Counted from the stretch's first letter, positions 1 through 5,421 are shown. The stretch is DNA of 5,740 bases from Lentzea sp. (GCA_030146905.1 JASLAV010000847.1:1-5740), one strand, 5' to 3'. Numbers and translations are program-made. The notes: generated by a model from the sequence alone, not told the origin.

Positions 1-56
1 CTCACCGCAGTCACATCAGCTTTACGCCGACTTACATCCGGGGCTTGTGTTGCTGA

Positions 57-86
57 AGCTTATTTGGTCTTGCTCGCCGGTGTCAA
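57..86 (-). promoter_or_regulatory. Strong leftward housekeeping-type promoter (P2)
   Basis: The minus strand reads TTGACA (86-81), exactly 18 bases, then TAAGCT (62-57). This is a perfect -35 for the primary sigma factor, with the spacing and TANNNT -10 usual in actinobacteria. Transcription should start near 51-50 and run leftward out of the window. The remaining 50 bases hold no start codon with a ribosome-binding site and no convincing reading frame, so they look like an untranslated leader. A perfect TTGACA is uncommon at ordinary actinobacterial genes. Together with a second promoter upstream, this suggests an rRNA, tRNA or other highly expressed unit beyond the edge (inference). Confidence 0.6.
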
Positions 87-90
87 ATCC

Positions 91-108
91 GCCTCTTGGA
101 GGCTTTTT
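91..108 (+). terminator. Short hairpin with T-run between the leftward promoters
   Basis: GCCTC (91-95) pairs with GAGGC (99-103) around a 3-base TTG loop and is followed by five T's (104-108). This has the form of a small rightward intrinsic terminator. It could end a rightward transcript entering from the left edge. It sits directly behind leftward promoter P2, however, so it may instead block antisense transcription, or just be a hairpin in the leader made from P1. A 5-bp stem with a 3-base loop is modest. Confidence 0.35.
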
Positions 109-172
109 GTCTTCCGGCTTCGCCCCGCTCGTTCCGGGGTGATTTCCGGCCCGTTCCGCGCTGGCAGAGAGA

Positions 173-201
173 ACATTACACAGGCCCGTTTCGATCTCCA
201 A
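173..201 (-). promoter_or_regulatory. Upstream leftward promoter candidate (P1)
   Basis: On the minus strand a TTGGAG hexamer (201-196) is followed after 17 bases by TAATGT (178-173). The second hexamer fits the actinobacterial -10 pattern TANNNT; the first matches only the TTG of the -35 consensus. It lies 90-120 bases upstream of a better promoter with the same orientation. Tandem promoters of this kind are typical of actinobacterial stable-RNA operons, but no product is visible to the left, so the target is inferred only. Confidence 0.4.
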
Positions 202-349
202 ATCGGGGGGTGCCCTACGCGCTTGCACCGCCGTTGACCTGCGCATCTGCACGTGGAAGACCGGATGGCGTGAGCACGGGTGCCACGTTGCCGACGCATC
301 GGCTGAGCGTCGTTCGGTAAGTCCCGGCCACAACGTCAATCATGGACAC
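202..349. other. Intergenic region upstream of the lycopene cyclase
   Basis: I see no coding sequence with convincing codon bias on either strand here. There is a TTGACC at 234-239 on the plus strand, but no TANNNT follows at 16-19 bases, so I do not call a promoter for the gene at 350. No Shine-Dalgarno site precedes that gene. An imperfect hairpin, with CCCGTTT at 184-190 facing AAATCGGG at 200-207 (one bulged T), abuts upstream promoter P1. Confidence 0.3.
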
Positions 350-1300
350 ATGTTCGACGTTCTCGTGATCGGTGGTGGCCCGGCGGGGCGGGCGCTCGCC
401 CGTGCCTGCGCACAGGAAGGTCTGCACACGGCGATCGTCGACCGACGCCCGGATCGCGTGTGGACGGCGACCTACGGCGCGTGGGCCGACGAACTCCCCG
501 ACGGCACACCGACGAAGGTCACGAGCACAGTGGTTCGCGCCTACGCGCGCGAGGAGCACTTGATCCCACGCTCGTACGTCATCCTCGACAACGCACGGCT
601 CCACGAACTCCCGGACACGGTCACCGTGCTCCAACGGCCGGCGGAGGCGCGCTACACGTTCAACGCCACCGGCGCGCGCAAGGGCCGTGCCGAGCAAACG
701 GCCGTGGGCACGGTCATCGAGTCGGACAGCACCGAGACGACGTTGATGGACTGGCGCAACGGTGACACGTTCCTCTACCAGGTTCCGTTGGGCGGCAACC
801 GGGTTCTCGTCGAGGAGACCTGTCTGGCGCGGCGGCCCGGCATGCCGCTCAGCGAGCTCCGCCGCCTGCTCCACGCGAGGATCACGCCGGGAGCAGAGGA
901 GGAACGCGTCCGCTTCCCGCTCGACGCCCCCAGGGCCGGCGGTCTCGCGTTCGGCGCGAGCGCGGGCTTCATCCACCCGGCCACCGGCTACAGCGTCGCC
1001 ACGTCCCTCGCGCTGGCACCGCGGGTCGCCCAGGCCGTCAAGGCGGGAGAGGACCCCCGGCGCGTCATCTGGACGCGGAAGGCCCGGATCGTGCACGCCA
1101 TGCGCCGCAAGGGGCTGGAGGTGCTCCTGCGGATGGACTCCGAGGAGACGAGGGACTTTTTCGAGATCTTTTTCCAGCTCGACGCGAATCATCAACGCGC
1201 CTACCTCTCGTCCCGGGAGGACGTCAAAGGAATGGTCGAGGCGATGCTGGCTTTGTTCGGCTCGGCGCCGCCCAGGCTCAAGGCAAAGCTGATCTTTTGA
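350..1300 (+). CDS. crtL: Lycopene cyclase family protein (CrtL/CrtY type, short)
   Basis: This is a 316-residue FAD/NAD(P)-dependent cyclase of the CrtL/CrtY family, which closes lycopene ends into beta-ionone rings in carotenoid synthesis. The Rossmann motif GGGPAG is at residues 8-13, with the acidic strand end near D31. TYGAW (41-45) matches the family TYGxW motif and NATG (105-108) a second FAD-contact segment. The signature FLYQVPLGGNRVLVEETCL runs from 141 to 159; E155-E156 are the expected catalytic acids. GASAGFIHPATGY is at 202-214, and the C-terminus ends normally. Usual members have about 370-410 residues. The shortage lies around residues 80-100, where the segment between VILDNARL and FNATG is compressed. 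The ATG at 350 is chosen because the first beta strand begins at residue 2. No Shine-Dalgarno site is visible, so translation may be leaderless. No other carotenoid gene is present. Confidence 0.85.
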   Translation: MFDVLVIGGGPAGRALARACAQEGLHTAIVDRRPDRVWTATYGAWADELPDGTPTKVTSTVVRAYAREEHLIPRSYVILDNARLHELPDTVTVLQRPAEARYTFNATGARKGRAEQTAVGTVIESDSTETTLMDWRNGDTFLYQVPLGGNRVLVEETCLARRPGMPLSELRRLLHARITPGAEEERVRFPLDAPRAGGLAFGASAGFIHPATGYSVATSLALAPRVAQAVKAGEDPRRVIWTRKARIVHAMRRKGLEVLLRMDSEETRDFFEIFFQLDANHQRAYLSSREDVKGMVEAMLALFGSAPPRLKAKLIF

Positions 1301-1388
1301 GGGAAACCCCAGCGTGAGCGCCACATCACCGTCCGCAGCCGCACCATGGCTGCCCGTCGCCGACCTCGTGAACACCTGGTTAACGCCC

Positions 1389-1418
1389 TTGGTGGGAAGT
1401 CGTTCGCACCGGCACGAT
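1389..1418 (+). promoter_or_regulatory. Possible promoter for a leaderless cyclic-di-GMP gene
   Basis: TTGGTG (1389-1394) is followed after 18 bases by CACGAT (1413-1418), placing the transcription start at about 1425-1426, on the GTG start codon. The -10 is weak. The idea rests on the absence of a properly spaced Shine-Dalgarno site (AAAAGG ends only one base before the GTG) and on leaderless mRNAs being common in actinobacteria. Confidence 0.25.
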
Positions 1419-1425
1419 AAAAGGC

Positions 1426-3099
1426 GTGCCCGCATTGCTGGATGACGTCAGGTTCGCCTTCCAGCCGCTGTTCAACCTGAACACGGGGGGCGTCGTCGCG
1501 GTGGAGGCCTTGGCCCGGCCGCACGACGGCAGCGTGCAGGATCTCCTCCAAGCCGCTTTCCGGGCCGGTCTGCTGGTCAACGCCGACGTCGGGCTCGCCT
1601 GCCGCGCCGTGCGCGCCGCGGCCGACTTCGACCTGATGCTGCCGCTGCACGTGAACCTGCTCGCGATCACGATCGCGGACAAGCCGGAGGTCATGGCACC
1701 GCTCTACGGTGCGCTCCGCGACGCCCGCCGCTCCCCCGACAGCATCGTCATCGAGGTCGGCGAGCCGTACTCGCGCGCCCACCGCGGCCGTCTCGCCGGC
1801 GGGATGCAGACGTTGCGCAACAACGGGTTCCGCATCGCGCTCGACTGCGTGGGCGGGGGCGACGTGCCGCTCGGGCTGCTGACCAGCGCCTCTCCCGACT
1901 ACATCAAGCTCGACCGCGAGATCGTCCGCTCGCTGCCGGGCGACGCCGCGCGAGGCGCGCTGGTGCGGTCGTTGGTGCACCTCGGCGAGTACACGGGTGG
2001 TCAGGTCGTCGCCGAGGGCGTGGAGACCGAGGCGGAGCTGACGTACCTGCGCAAGCTCGGGGTGGGGCACGCGCAGGGCAAGTTCCTCGCGCCTCCGCAG
2101 CGACGACCGGCGGTGAACGCCCGCATCGCGCCGGAGACCGTCACGCAGACGGGCGAGATCCGCCGCACCACCGGTCCCAGGGTCACCGACTTCCTGCACC
2201 CCGCGACGACGCTGCCCGTGGACGCCACGAGTGACGAGGTGCGCGAGGTCCTCGCGACGCAGCCGTCGATCACCGGTGTCGTGCTGGTCGACGACGAGGG
2301 CCGCCCCAAGTGGTCGGTGGACCGCAACCGGTTCCTGCTCGCGGTCACCGGTCCGTACGGGCACGCGTTGCACGCCAAGCGCGAGGCGGCGCGTCTCGCG
2401 GACAAGCCGCACATCATCGGCACCGAGGCGTCCGCGCTCGACCTGCTCGACCTGGTGGCCGGTGCGAACCGCGAGCGCACCAACGACGACCTCATCGTCG
2501 TGGACCACAACGAGCGGTGCATGGGCGTCGTGCGTGTGGCGGACGTGGTTCGCGGCGTGGCCGAGCTGAAGGTGGAGCAGGCGGCCGCCCTCAGTCCGCT
2601 CACGCGCCTGCCGGGCAGCGACGCCGTCGCGAAGGAGGTGGAGAGGCGCATCGAGGCCGGTGAGATCTTCGCGATCTCCTGGCTGGACGTCGACGGCTTC
2701 AAGCTGGTGAACGACTCGGTCGGGTTCGCGGCGGGCGACGACCTGATCCGCGAGATCGGGCAGGGCCTGGCCGATCTCGCGAACGCGTTTCCCGGTGTGC
2801 ACGTCGGGCACGTCGGTGGTGACGACTTCCTGCTCCTGGCCGGGCTCGACGAGACGGTTCCGCTGAGTGCTCGTCTGTTGGACAAGCCGTACACGGCGGA
2901 GGGACGACACGTGACCCTCTCTCTTGCGACCCTTATTTGTGCCCCGGGATCAGTGGGGTCGTATCGCGAGGTGTCGCGGTTGCTGGCGCCGGTGAAGGAG
3001 CACGCGAAGTCGCTCGCCGGGTCCAGCTGGGTGATGGGCCGGCCTGGCAGCGATCGGCGCGACGTGCTGCGTGGTGTCGCGCAACGCGCGGTGAGCTGA
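1426..3099 (+). CDS. Cyclic-di-GMP signalling protein, EAL-CBS-CBS-GGDEF
   Basis: This 557-residue cytosolic protein has no membrane segment or signal peptide. The EAL phosphodiesterase domain (about 5-230) has EAL at 27-29, N77, E110, E113, D140, K161, E197 and Q217, matching most known metal, water and substrate ligands. The second aspartate of the DDFG motif is C141 (DCVGGG, 140-145), so loop 6 is altered. Residues about 250-380 look like a CBS pair, probably a nucleotide sensor. The GGDEF domain (about 388-535) has LTRLPG at 391-396, DVDGFK at 421-426 and GGDDF at 464-468. The fourth signature residue is D rather than E, and there is no RxxD inhibitory site just upstream. I expect a regulated phosphodiesterase with a weak or GTP-sensing cyclase domain (inference). 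GTG 1426 is the only start codon downstream of the in-frame stop at 1381 and upstream of the EAL fold. Confidence 0.88.
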   Translation: MPALLDDVRFAFQPLFNLNTGGVVAVEALARPHDGSVQDLLQAAFRAGLLVNADVGLACRAVRAAADFDLMLPLHVNLLAITIADKPEVMAPLYGALRDARRSPDSIVIEVGEPYSRAHRGRLAGGMQTLRNNGFRIALDCVGGGDVPLGLLTSASPDYIKLDREIVRSLPGDAARGALVRSLVHLGEYTGGQVVAEGVETEAELTYLRKLGVGHAQGKFLAPPQRRPAVNARIAPETVTQTGEIRRTTGPRVTDFLHPATTLPVDATSDEVREVLATQPSITGVVLVDDEGRPKWSVDRNRFLLAVTGPYGHALHAKREAARLADKPHIIGTEASALDLLDLVAGANRERTNDDLIVVDHNERCMGVVRVADVVRGVAELKVEQAAALSPLTRLPGSDAVAKEVERRIEAGEIFAISWLDVDGFKLVNDSVGFAAGDDLIREIGQGLADLANAFPGVHVGHVGGDDFLLLAGLDETVPLSARLLDKPYTAEGRHVTLSLATLICAPGSVGSYREVSRLLAPVKEHAKSLAGSSWVMGRPGSDRRDVLRGVAQRAVS

Positions 3100-3142
3100 C
3101 AAGTACAACCGAACGCCTCCTGTGCGACGACCTGATCACTCA

Positions 3143-3148
3143 TAGCAT
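3143..3148 (+). promoter_or_regulatory. Possible -10 element for the ligase gene
   Basis: TAGCAT fits the actinobacterial -10 pattern and would start RNA near 3155, giving a 5' leader of about 27 bases that contains the AGGAGG site but not the left arm of the inverted repeat. No good -35 is visible at 17-18 bases (the sequence there is CTGTGC or CCTGTG), so the call is weak. Confidence 0.3.
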
Positions 3149-3169
3149 CGAGGTCGCTACTCAGTGCAC

Positions 3170-3175
3170 AGGAGG
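3170..3175 (+). promoter_or_regulatory. Ribosome-binding site fixing the ligase start
   Basis: AGGAGG lies six bases before GTG 3182. The longer in-frame alternative, GTG 3164, lies upstream of this site and would translate through it, so 3182 is preferred. Confidence 0.8.
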
Positions 3176-3181
3176 TTCGGC

Positions 3182-4318
3182 GTGCAGGTCGGCAGCAGAG
3201 CTCAGGCGGTACCCGCGCAACGCACGAGCACGGACGGCCTCCTCACCGTTGGCGTGGAAGAGGAATTCGTCCTCGTCGAGGCCTCCACGGGTCATCTGGC
3301 CAACCGTGCCGACGAGGTGCTCAGGGGAGCGGACCGGTTCGAGGTCGACCTGCAGCCGGAAATCGCGCAGTACCAGGTGGAATCGGCCAGCGGCATCTGC
3401 ACCGACATGGGCGAGCTGCGCGACCAGCTCGCGATCGCGCGCCGTGCGTTGATCGAACGGGCCGCGCGCCACGACGCACGGCTCGCCGCGACCGGAACAC
3501 CGGTGCTGGGACTGACGATGCCCACGCCGTTGACGAACTCCCCGCGCTACCACCGGATGGCGCAGGAGATGGGCGCGCTCACCAACGACCTCGCGATCTG
3601 CGGCTGCCACGTGCACGTGGGCCTGCCAGACGACGAGTCGAAGATCTTCGTGAGCAACCACCTGCGGGTGTGGCTGCCGACGTTGCTGGCGCTGGGGGCG
3701 AACTCGCCGTACTGGCTCGACAGCGACACCGGCTACGCGAGCTGGCGGTACGTGGTCTGGAACCGTTGGCCCACTTCGGGTGCGCCGCCGCACTTCGACT
3801 CCGCGGCCCAGTACTTCGCGGCAAGGGACGAAATCGTCGCGAGCGGCGCGGCGATGGACGCGGGGATGCTCTACTGGGACATCCGGCTCTCCGCCCGCCA
3901 CCCGACGCTCGAGTTGAGGGTCTCCGACGTCGCGCCGACGGTGGAGGAGGCGGTACTGCTGGCGGCGCTGGTGCGCGGAATCGCCGCCACCGCGCTGAGT
4001 TCCGGTGCCACGCCCGCACCGATCCCCCCGTACCTGGTGAAGGTCGCGATGTGGCGTGCCGCGCGTGACGGCCTGGAAGGCTTCGGCATCGACCCCGTGA
4101 CCGGTGCGCCGACACCCGCGTCGACGATCGTGGCGTCGATGCTGCGGTGGATCCGCCCGGCGCTGGAGCTCGCCGGTGACTACCAGATGGTGAGCGACGG
4201 CATCGACAGGCTGCTGCTCGACGGCACGGGAGCGGCGAGGCAGCGCAGGGCGTTCGCGCGGCGCGGCCGACTGGACGACGTCGTGGGTCTTCTGGTCGCG
4301 CAGACGGCTCCGATCTGA
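3182..4318 (+). CDS. ybdK: Carboxylate-amine ligase, YbdK/glutamate-cysteine ligase 2 family
   Basis: The 378-residue product belongs to the GCS2/YbdK family. These enzymes use ATP to join an amino acid carboxylate to an amine; the E. coli member has weak glutamate-cysteine ligase activity. The signature VGVEEEF is at 23-29, whose glutamates are expected to bind metal and ATP. CGCHVHVG is at 140-147, NSPYWLDSDTGYASWRY at 174-190, WNRWPTSGAPPHF at 193-205 and ELRVSD at 244-249. Length and motif order are normal, with no signal peptide or membrane segment. The true substrate cannot be read from the sequence; actinomycetes often hold several paralogues, and mycothiol or ergothioneine metabolism are only possibilities. 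The gene is 82 bases after the cyclic-di-GMP gene and 55 before the Hrp1-like gene. Its ribosome-binding site can be sequestered by an inverted repeat. Confidence 0.88.
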   Translation: MQVGSRAQAVPAQRTSTDGLLTVGVEEEFVLVEASTGHLANRADEVLRGADRFEVDLQPEIAQYQVESASGICTDMGELRDQLAIARRALIERAARHDARLAATGTPVLGLTMPTPLTNSPRYHRMAQEMGALTNDLAICGCHVHVGLPDDESKIFVSNHLRVWLPTLLALGANSPYWLDSDTGYASWRYVVWNRWPTSGAPPHFDSAAQYFAARDEIVASGAAMDAGMLYWDIRLSARHPTLELRVSDVAPTVEEAVLLAALVRGIAATALSSGATPAPIPPYLVKVAMWRAARDGLEGFGIDPVTGAPTPASTIVASMLRWIRPALELAGDYQMVSDGIDRLLLDGTGAARQRRAFARRGRLDDVVGLLVAQTAPI

Positions 4319-4362
4319 TCTGCGGGGTTGCCGGGACCGGCGGATGCTGGGGGCAGGACCGG

Positions 4363-4369
4363 AAGGAGG
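4363..4369 (+). promoter_or_regulatory. Ribosome-binding site fixing the Hrp1-like start
   Basis: AAGGAGG lies four bases before GTG 4374. The in-frame ATG at 4344 is upstream of this site and lacks one of its own. The GTG start also gives an N-terminus, MTTAREIM, that aligns with the start of mycobacterial Hrp1. Confidence 0.8.
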
Positions 4370-4373
4370 ACCT

Positions 4374-4784
4374 GTGACGACAGCGCGCGAGATCATGCAC
4401 CCCGGGGTGCAGTGCGTGGGCGAGGACGCGAGCCTCGTCGAAGCCGCCCGCATGATGCGGGACCTCGACGTCGGTTCCCTGCCCATCTGCGGCAGGGACG
4501 ACCGCTTGCACGGCATCATCACCGACCGCGACATCGTGGTCAGGGCCGTGGCCGCCGGGCTGGACCTGGAGGCGACGACCGCGGGCGAGTTCGGGTGCCA
4601 CGTCCACTGGGTCGACGCCTCCGACTCCGTGGCGCAGGTGCTGCGGACCATGGAGGACAACCAGATCCGGCGGGTGCCGGTGATCGAGGACCACCGGCTG
4701 GTCGGCATGGTGTCGGAGGCCGACCTGGCCCGGCACCTGCCGGAGGGTCAGCTGGCGTCGTTCGTGGAACGCGTGTACGCCTGA
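4374..4784 (+). CDS. hrp1: Tandem-CBS protein similar to hypoxic response protein 1
   Basis: A 136-residue protein made of two CBS domains (about 7-60 and 72-125) and little else, like Mycobacterium tuberculosis Hrp1 (Rv2626c). From memory the match is close over the whole length: the start MTTAREIM, CVGE at 14-17, LPICG at 36-40, DRLHGIITDRDIV at 43-55, QIRRVPVI at 97-104, HRLVG at 107-111 and EADLARHLPE at 115-124. C14 and C39 fall where I recall the paired cysteines of Hrp1; C75 is extra. CBS pairs usually bind adenine nucleotides, but the function of Hrp1 remains unclear. In mycobacteria it belongs to the DosR hypoxia regulon; I find no convincing DosR box here. The gene follows the ligase by 55 bases and may share its mRNA. 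Its last 37 bases overlap the convergent Nudix gene. Confidence 0.85.
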   Translation: MTTAREIMHPGVQCVGEDASLVEAARMMRDLDVGSLPICGRDDRLHGIITDRDIVVRAVAAGLDLEATTAGEFGCHVHWVDASDSVAQVLRTMEDNQIRRVPVIEDHRLVGMVSEADLARHLPEGQLASFVERVYA

Positions 4785-5215
4785 CCGTGTTCGAGGTAGC
4801 GGGTATCGCCTGACTCCTTGGCGCGCAACGCTTCGGCGAGACGGCGGGCGAGTCTGGGGATCAGGCGCCGCCCTGCCTGTTCCGGCGCCACGAACTCGTA
4901 CGACCGCAGCTCCTCCCGCTGGAGCCGGATGTGGTCGCGCGTGGTGAGCGTGCCGCCGTCGAAGATGAACAGGACGCGGTCGTCGCCGTCGCGGGGTGCC
5001 CAGTCGGCCACGAGCAGGCGGCCGGGTTCCCTGACGAGTCCGAGCTCCTCCTCGACCTCGCGGCGGCAGGCCTCGCTCGGGGTCTCCCCCTGCTCGATCG
5101 CGCCTCCCGGGATCTCCCAGTGCGGCTTGTAGGTGGGCTCGACGAGCAGGACGCGTCCCGCCTCGTCGAGGAACAACGCACCGGCCGCGGACAACGCCCT
5201 GCTGCTGTGATCCAC
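4748..5215 (-). CDS. Nudix hydrolase
   Basis: A 155-residue Nudix-fold pyrophosphohydrolase, which splits nucleoside diphosphates linked to another group (X). The complete Nudix box GX5EX7REUXEEXGU fits residues 38-60: G38, E44, R52, E53, E56, E57 and G59, with hydrophobic V54 and L60. WEIPGG (33-38) leads into it and LLVEP (23-27) is the preceding strand. RYLEHG near 139-144 is a common tail in actinobacterial members; ten more residues run into the Hrp1-like gene. Substrate specificity cannot be inferred. The start is GTG 5215, with only a weak AAAGAG purine stretch ahead. It begins 17 bases after the tRNA-Ile gene on the same strand with no terminator between, so it is probably transcribed from the tRNA region and freed by tRNA 3' processing (inference). 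Confidence 0.88.
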   Translation of the reverse strand: MDHSSRALSAAGALFLDEAGRVLLVEPTYKPHWEIPGGAIEQGETPSEACRREVEEELGLVREPGRLLVADWAPRDGDDRVLFIFDGGTLTTRDHIRLQREELRSYEFVAPEQAGRRLIPRLARRLAEALRAKESGDTRYLEHGQAYTRSTNDAS

Positions 5216-5232
5216 GGTCTCTTTGTAGCCGG

Positions 5233-5307
5233 TCGTCCCGCCAGGATTCGAACCTGGGACCTACCGCGTATCAGGCGGACGCTCTCACCGGACTGAGCTA
5301 CGGGACG
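5233..5307 (-). tRNA. tRNA-Ile (anticodon GAT)
   Basis: The cloverleaf is complete. Acceptor CGTCCCG (5307-5301) pairs with CGGGACG (5240-5234), and the discriminator A is at 5233. The D stem is GCTC/GAGC, the anticodon loop CTGATAC, the variable region AGGTC, and the T arm CCAGG-TTCGAAT-CCTGG. CCA is not encoded (CCG follows). Known E. coli IleRS determinants C4-G69, U12-A23, C29-G41, A37 and A73 are present, but position 38 is C rather than A. The anticodon stem has a T27-T43 mismatch. The run from GAGCGTCCGCCTGA to GCGG is, as I recall it, that of actinobacterial tRNA-Phe. It begins with C1-G72, which is uncommon. It is probably functional, although a decayed or recruited gene is possible. 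Confidence 0.82.
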
Positions 5308-5311
5308 TCTG

Positions 5312-5380
5312 TGGAAGACGAGGGTGTCGAACCCTCCAGGGCGATCTTGCAAGGATCACCTGCGCGCCGGCGCGTCCCCC
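5312..5380 (-). tRNA. Compact tRNA-Ala-like gene (anticodon TGC), reduced D arm
   Basis: The 69-nt element begins with acceptor GGGGGAC (5380-5374), which pairs with GTCTTCC (5319-5313) over seven pairs including G-U at 3-70 and 4-69; A73 is at 5312. The T arm is GAGGG-TTCGACA-CCCTC. The anticodon stem TGATC/GATCG, extendable by two G-C pairs, closes the loop CTTGCAA with anticodon TGC (5351-5349). The D region is only GCGC-CGGC-GCGC plus A (5373-5361), a 4-bp hairpin with a 4-base loop; U8, A14 and a normal D loop are missing. G3-U70, A73 and anticodon TGC agree with alanine identity, and AlaRS mainly reads the acceptor stem. CCA is not encoded. Only four bases separate it from the tRNA-Ile gene. 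It could be a functional minimal tRNA, a processing element or a decaying copy. Confidence 0.58.
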
Positions 5381-5421
5381 GTGTGTTCACCACGAACGCA
5401 TTGTGCTGTTCACTCGTGCGG
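5381..5421 (-). other. Spacer with hairpin between the two compact tRNA-like genes
   Basis: In this 41-base spacer CACGAGTG (5418-5411) can pair with CGTTCGTG (5398-5391), eight pairs including two G-U, around a 12-base loop. GTGAACA occurs twice in direct orientation (5413-5407 and 5390-5384). It may guide processing of a multi-tRNA transcript, or be the remains of another tRNA arm. No promoter is evident. Confidence 0.35.

Larger units (their letters stand above)
3109..3180 (+). promoter_or_regulatory. Inverted repeat that hides the ligase ribosome-binding site
   Basis: CCGAAC (3109-3114) plus CTCCTGTGC (3117-3125) is the exact reverse complement of GCACAGGAGGTTCGG (3166-3180). This gives a 15-bp stem broken only by a 2-base bulge (3115-3116). 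The right arm contains the AGGAGG of the next gene, so RNA read through from the cyclic-di-GMP gene would bury that site. Inside the 40-base loop, CGACCT (3128-3133) can pair with AGGTCG (3151-3156). There is no T-run, so it is not an intrinsic terminator. Alternatively the arms could be a DNA operator. A TANNNT element in the loop raises the possibility of transcripts that lack the left arm. Confidence 0.6.

Noticed and set aside
215..1435. Antisense open frame of 406 codons opposite the lycopene cyclase
   Set aside because: Arg/Val/Glu-rich with no motif; the plus strand holds the full cyclase signature set.
1314..1445. A 43-codon plus-strand frame from GTG 1314 overlapping the start of the cyclic-di-GMP gene
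   Set aside because: The nearest Shine-Dalgarno-like GAGGG is about ten bases away, codon bias is unconvincing and no family is recognised. It could be an N-terminal remnant of the next gene after a frameshift, but nothing supports that.
1201..2910. Long antisense open frame of 569 codons opposite the cyclic-di-GMP gene
   Set aside because: It has the Arg/Val/His/Asp-rich low-complexity look of a high-GC antisense shadow and no recognisable motif, and the opposite strand encodes a clear EAL-CBS-GGDEF protein.
4330..4375. Possible DosR-type palindrome upstream of the Hrp1-like gene
   Set aside because: Only one GGGACC half-site is present; the other half reads GATGC instead of GTCCC, so it is not a credible box.
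3161..4708. Antisense open frame of 515 codons opposite the ligase and Hrp1-like genes
   Set aside because: It spans two genes with strong family motifs on the plus strand and shows no domain of its own, so it is a composition artefact.
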